From positions 29,802 to 93,801 of the forward strand of contig JAMYWO010000065.1 in assembly GCA_024220525.1 (NCBI GenBank): a stretch of DNA of 64,000 nucleotides. The letters run 5' to 3'. Both the position numbers and the translations under genes were made by a program. A model generated the notes under the pieces. That model worked only from the letters and a program-made list of their open reading frames with translations, searched no databases and was not told the origin of the DNA. Shown here piece after piece: positions 60,840-64,000 of this stretch (position 1 is its first letter; every line of letters begins with the position of its first letter). Source of the DNA: Cochliopodium minus. Taxonomy: Eukaryota > Discosea > Himatismenida > Cochliopodiidae.

Positions 60840-63800
60840 TTAAAGTTGAGATGAGAGTTGGAAGGTTATAAATTTAGCTAAATTTTCTGGAACATAAATT
60901 GTTTTTGCAATTTTTTTTGGCTGTTCTATTTGATTGTTGAAATAGTTATTGAGTTTAGATGATAAAAGATAAACATGACCTTCTGGAAGTTCCAATAGAT
61001 ATTTTTCTTCTTCTACATATTTTGTGTATGGTTGTTGTAAAGTCATGTAACCATAATATACGTTACGAATCAATATTTCAGTCATTGGTTTTCCAAATTT
61101 GTCAAGTTTAATTACTTTTTGTGGTGTTGATAATTGTTGGTAGATTTGATTAGCAACCATAGCCGATATTTCTACCACAAAATCACTCTCTGGCATATTG
61201 TCATCTTTTGATTGAAAACTACAAAATAAATCTCTGAGTTGCTTTGCTAATTTAGCTGGCAGATTTAATTTGTACATAACTGTTGAATATTGAAAAAAAA
61301 TTAGACTAAAATTAATTTTAATATTTCAAGTACAAATTCTAGACATATTCTTTATTTTTCAACAATTACCTTCTTTTCGGGAGTTATCGTTGTTAGTATT
61401 ATTTTTATTTGTATTTGTATTGTTGTTATTATTTGTATTTGTATTGTTTGTATTAGCATTATTGATATTATCATTATTTGTATTTTTATTTGTATTATTT
61501 TTATTTTTATTATTGTTATTGTTTGTATTATCATTATTTGTATTGTTATTATTTGTATTGTTATTATTTGTATTATTTTCATTATTTTCGTTGGAATCAT
61601 TAGTGTGATTGTTATTCTCATTCGTTCTTTGTGATTTGTCTGAGTTGTTAGATTGTTTAATCTGAAGATAAGATTTAGATGCATTAATTAAAACCATTAT
61701 AATTGAATCTTTTTTTTGATTCCAAAAAGGACTGTCAACTTTATTATCGAAAAGGTTTTGTGGAGAACTAAGAAGAGATTCAAAAAATGCCAAAATGAAC
61801 CATCCACAAGAGTATTGATCATGTTGTAATTGTGAGTGAAAATGAATGGATACAGAAACATCTCGATTGAACAATTTGAAAAGATTTTCTATATGCTTTG
61901 AATGTTCCCCATTTGTAGAGATAGAGTTGAACAATTGAATTTCACGCTTACCATCATATACAAACAAAATCCAATGATTTTCTGTTTTATATGGTAATAT
62001 CATTTTTTTGTTGAAATCAATCAGTTTTTGTTTATGGTTGTAGCTTATCCATAACAACAGGCGTGGATGGACGATGATGTATTCACTACTTTGTTTAGAA
62101 TATTGAGAGGCAATAAAAAGAAGACCAAAAAAGATATCAGATTCAGAAAGTATTTTCTCTCTGTTTTTTTCAAGTTGAACAATTCCCGAAGAGAAAGCAA
62201 AATAATGTAACAGCTTTTTACTGTCTGTTTTTAAAGAATCCAGATAATCAACATGAGGGGGGAGATCAATCACTCTCACTCCATTATTAACATCCAATTC
62301 ACTAAAATAGAATACAACCAAAATTACGTTTAATAAATGAAAATAATTAATTGGCAGACAAAGTTAAATTATTTCCTTGTATTATTTGAAAATAAATATT
62401 AAAATTATTTTACTCAATTGTCTCGTTTTGGAGAAGAGGATTCTCCTTTATGTAATATTTCCCATATTCAGTCAGTTCAAATTGGTGTTCAAATACACTA
62501 TTCTTTTCATTATTAGTTGAAATATTTTTGTTGTCATCCAAAGAAAGTTTAATACTTTTCATATTATTTTTTGAGAGATCCAAACTTAATTGTTTTTGGT
62601 CTCGTTCATCAATGACAAAAGGGACCAATTTGGTTGATAATAACTCTGTGATAATTTTTATTTTCGAATCTGACATGTATTTCTTCTAAGAAAAAAAGAA
62701 ATAAACACTATAATTGTGCATTATTATGTGGAATGGATTCATTTTAACAATAAATATAATAGAATAATTAAAGATTAAAAGAAAAAATTACTGCAAAATA
62801 TTTTTTCGTGATATTAGAGTACTCAATCTTTTTGTATCCTTTAGAGTTTGAAACGAATTGAACCAATCTTAAAACTTCTTTTTGATAAGTAGAAAAGAAA
62901 TATAAGTCCCTGTTGCTCAAAAACATTCTTGCATTCTCGATGACAAGAAGATCGTGGATATCCATTAGACCAATCGGAATTTCAAAGAAACTTTCAAAAC
63001 AAAAATGATTGGAAATAGAGATAGCTGGAGTTGACCTACAAGTAATCAAAAAGAAGAAACATTCCATTATAGAGATGTTGATCTTGTTTTGTAAAATTGT
63101 GGTCTCTTTATCAGAAAGCTTTGTTAGAAAGTAATTCTTTATCAATTGCAATTCTTCATCCTTCAAAGGAGGTATAATTAAACTAACAATGGACTCATTG
63201 GTGGATGAGTTTTTTGCCATCACAAAATCTTCATTGAGTCTATTTTGAAATAAAAATTTTAAACTAAATGCTCCAAGAAAAATATTTTTGGGAGTTACTT
63301 TTTCTTTTCAACTTTAGGCAATTTGGGTTTCTGATTGAGTTTGATGTTTTTTTCTGGGTTAACAGTAACAAACAATTAGTTTTGATAATAGATCAACTTT
63401 AATGTTTATAGATAAGGTAGATTTTGTTGAAATAAAACTATGATTATCTAATTCAAAAGAAAATTTCATTCTGATTAATTAAATTATTTAATGAATTAGT
63501 ATATATATATTGGATTTATGAGCGATATTATATATAATTAATGTTGGGAAATATAAGAAAAATTATCGAGTCTTTGAAATAAGAACAAAACTTGGAAATT
63601 TAGAGTGTTGACCACATTAGATGATAATGTGAAAATAATAATGCAATGAATAGGGACTTTATTGATTATAAGATAATATACCTTTAATCAAATTTTTTTG
63701 TGATCTCTTTTTGGAAATGTTTGTATTGATAGGGGTTACTTCTTTTGTGTCTATTTGTTTATCTCCAATTTCTCTTTTTTCTTCCTCTACTTGATTCTAT

Positions 63801-63952
63801 AGAAAGATTAGGTAAATAAAAATAAACATTTGGATAACCTTATCTCTAATGAAATAATTTGAGATCTCATTCCAATCTTGCTCTAATAAACTTTGCTTAA
63901 ACTTCTCTCTTGTTAATTTAAAATTCTCCATTTGTTTGGATTCAGCATTCTT
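60840..63952 (-). CDS. Ulp1/C48-like cysteine protease with poly-Asn insert (5' end outside window)
   Basis: Exons (complement) 63839-63952, 63682-63796, 63299-63353, 62792-63239, 62414-62685, 61370-62301 and 60840-61279 sum to 2376 nt, 791 residues, in one frame; more exons may lie beyond the window. The first 100 residues are charged and Lys-rich. The exon at 61370-62301 carries the Ulp1-type fold: a strand EYIIVHPRLLLWIS, TENHWILFVYD (catalytic His), IQLFNSIST (position usually YDS), and QHDQYSCGWFILAFFESLL (Gln oxyanion residue and catalytic Cys). Ulp1-family enzymes remove SUMO or related modifiers. The usual Asp is Asn here. About 90 residues of Asn/Thr repeat follow, then a C-terminal 146-residue domain (MYKLNLPAKLAKQLRDLF) of unknown role. 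Such proteases also occur in transposons, but no transposase is seen beside it. Confidence 0.75.
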
Positions 63953-64000
63953 CTTTGTTTTGAGTTAATAAAACAAGTAAATTTATGATAATTAATGATT

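Noticed and set aside
1-64000. CRISPR arrays, bacterial operons, rRNA or tRNA genes
   Set aside because: None seen; the sequence is intron-rich eukaryotic DNA, and the short repeats are simple A/T arrays without spacers.

Overview
The window is very AT-rich eukaryotic nuclear DNA. Genes are compact and multi-exonic, on both strands. They use the standard code and short GT-AG introns with T-rich 3' ends, a few of them apparently GC-AG, and several proteins carry asparagine-rich tracts. The gene content includes a kinase-like/SH2 fusion of the type known from social amoebae, a CLU-TPR-LRR family, PX proteins, a GT61 glycosyltransferase and a PHD-SET protein. Together these point to a free-living amoeba-like protist, most likely amoebozoan. 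That placement is inference and I could not test it. Exon models were built by hand. Wherever I give a full model, the exon lengths sum to a multiple of three.

Layout. 1-2060 (+) is the 3' part of a TPR protein. 2193-18845 (-) is the centrepiece: three tandem, head-to-tail paralogs (genes A, B and C) of about 1380-1470 residues, separated by fewer than 200 bp. Each has a low-complexity N-terminus with NYL motifs, a CLU-type domain, TPR-like repeats, leucine-rich repeats, a conserved domain I do not recognise, and a short hydrophobic C-terminal tail. Their exon structure includes conserved microexons of 17, 16 and 10 nt. 19-30 kb holds an AK6-like adenylate kinase (+), a GT61 type II membrane glycosyltransferase (+), a small PARP-like ADP-ribosyltransferase (+), a PP2C phosphatase (-) and a PHD-SET chromatin protein (-). 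30-37 kb holds a pseudokinase-SH2 protein (+), an LRR protein (+) and a Cys-rich/poly-Asn protein (-). 37-47.3 kb holds a NUDIX protein (-), two tandem PX/sorting-nexin-like proteins (+), an ethanolamine/choline kinase (+) and an MBL hydrolase of alkyl-sulfatase type (+).

From about 47.3 kb onward the sequence looks like joined contigs: single Ns at 48654, 52952, 57617 and 60003, and a 244-base N run at 51112-51355. Genes there are truncated at the joins: a type I membrane protein (-), a coiled-coil protein (+), an MFS transporter (-), a degenerate transposon/exonuclease-like region with a duplicated zinc-binding segment (-), and two or three GLUG-repeat/mucin-like surface proteins (+). The last gene (60840 to the window end, -) is an Ulp1-like cysteine protease with a poly-Asn insert.

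Functional picture: a housekeeping and signalling neighbourhood next to a recently expanded, possibly membrane-anchored CLU-LRR family. The second part is rich in repeats and surface-protein genes and is poorly assembled, so gene order after 48.6 kb should not be trusted.
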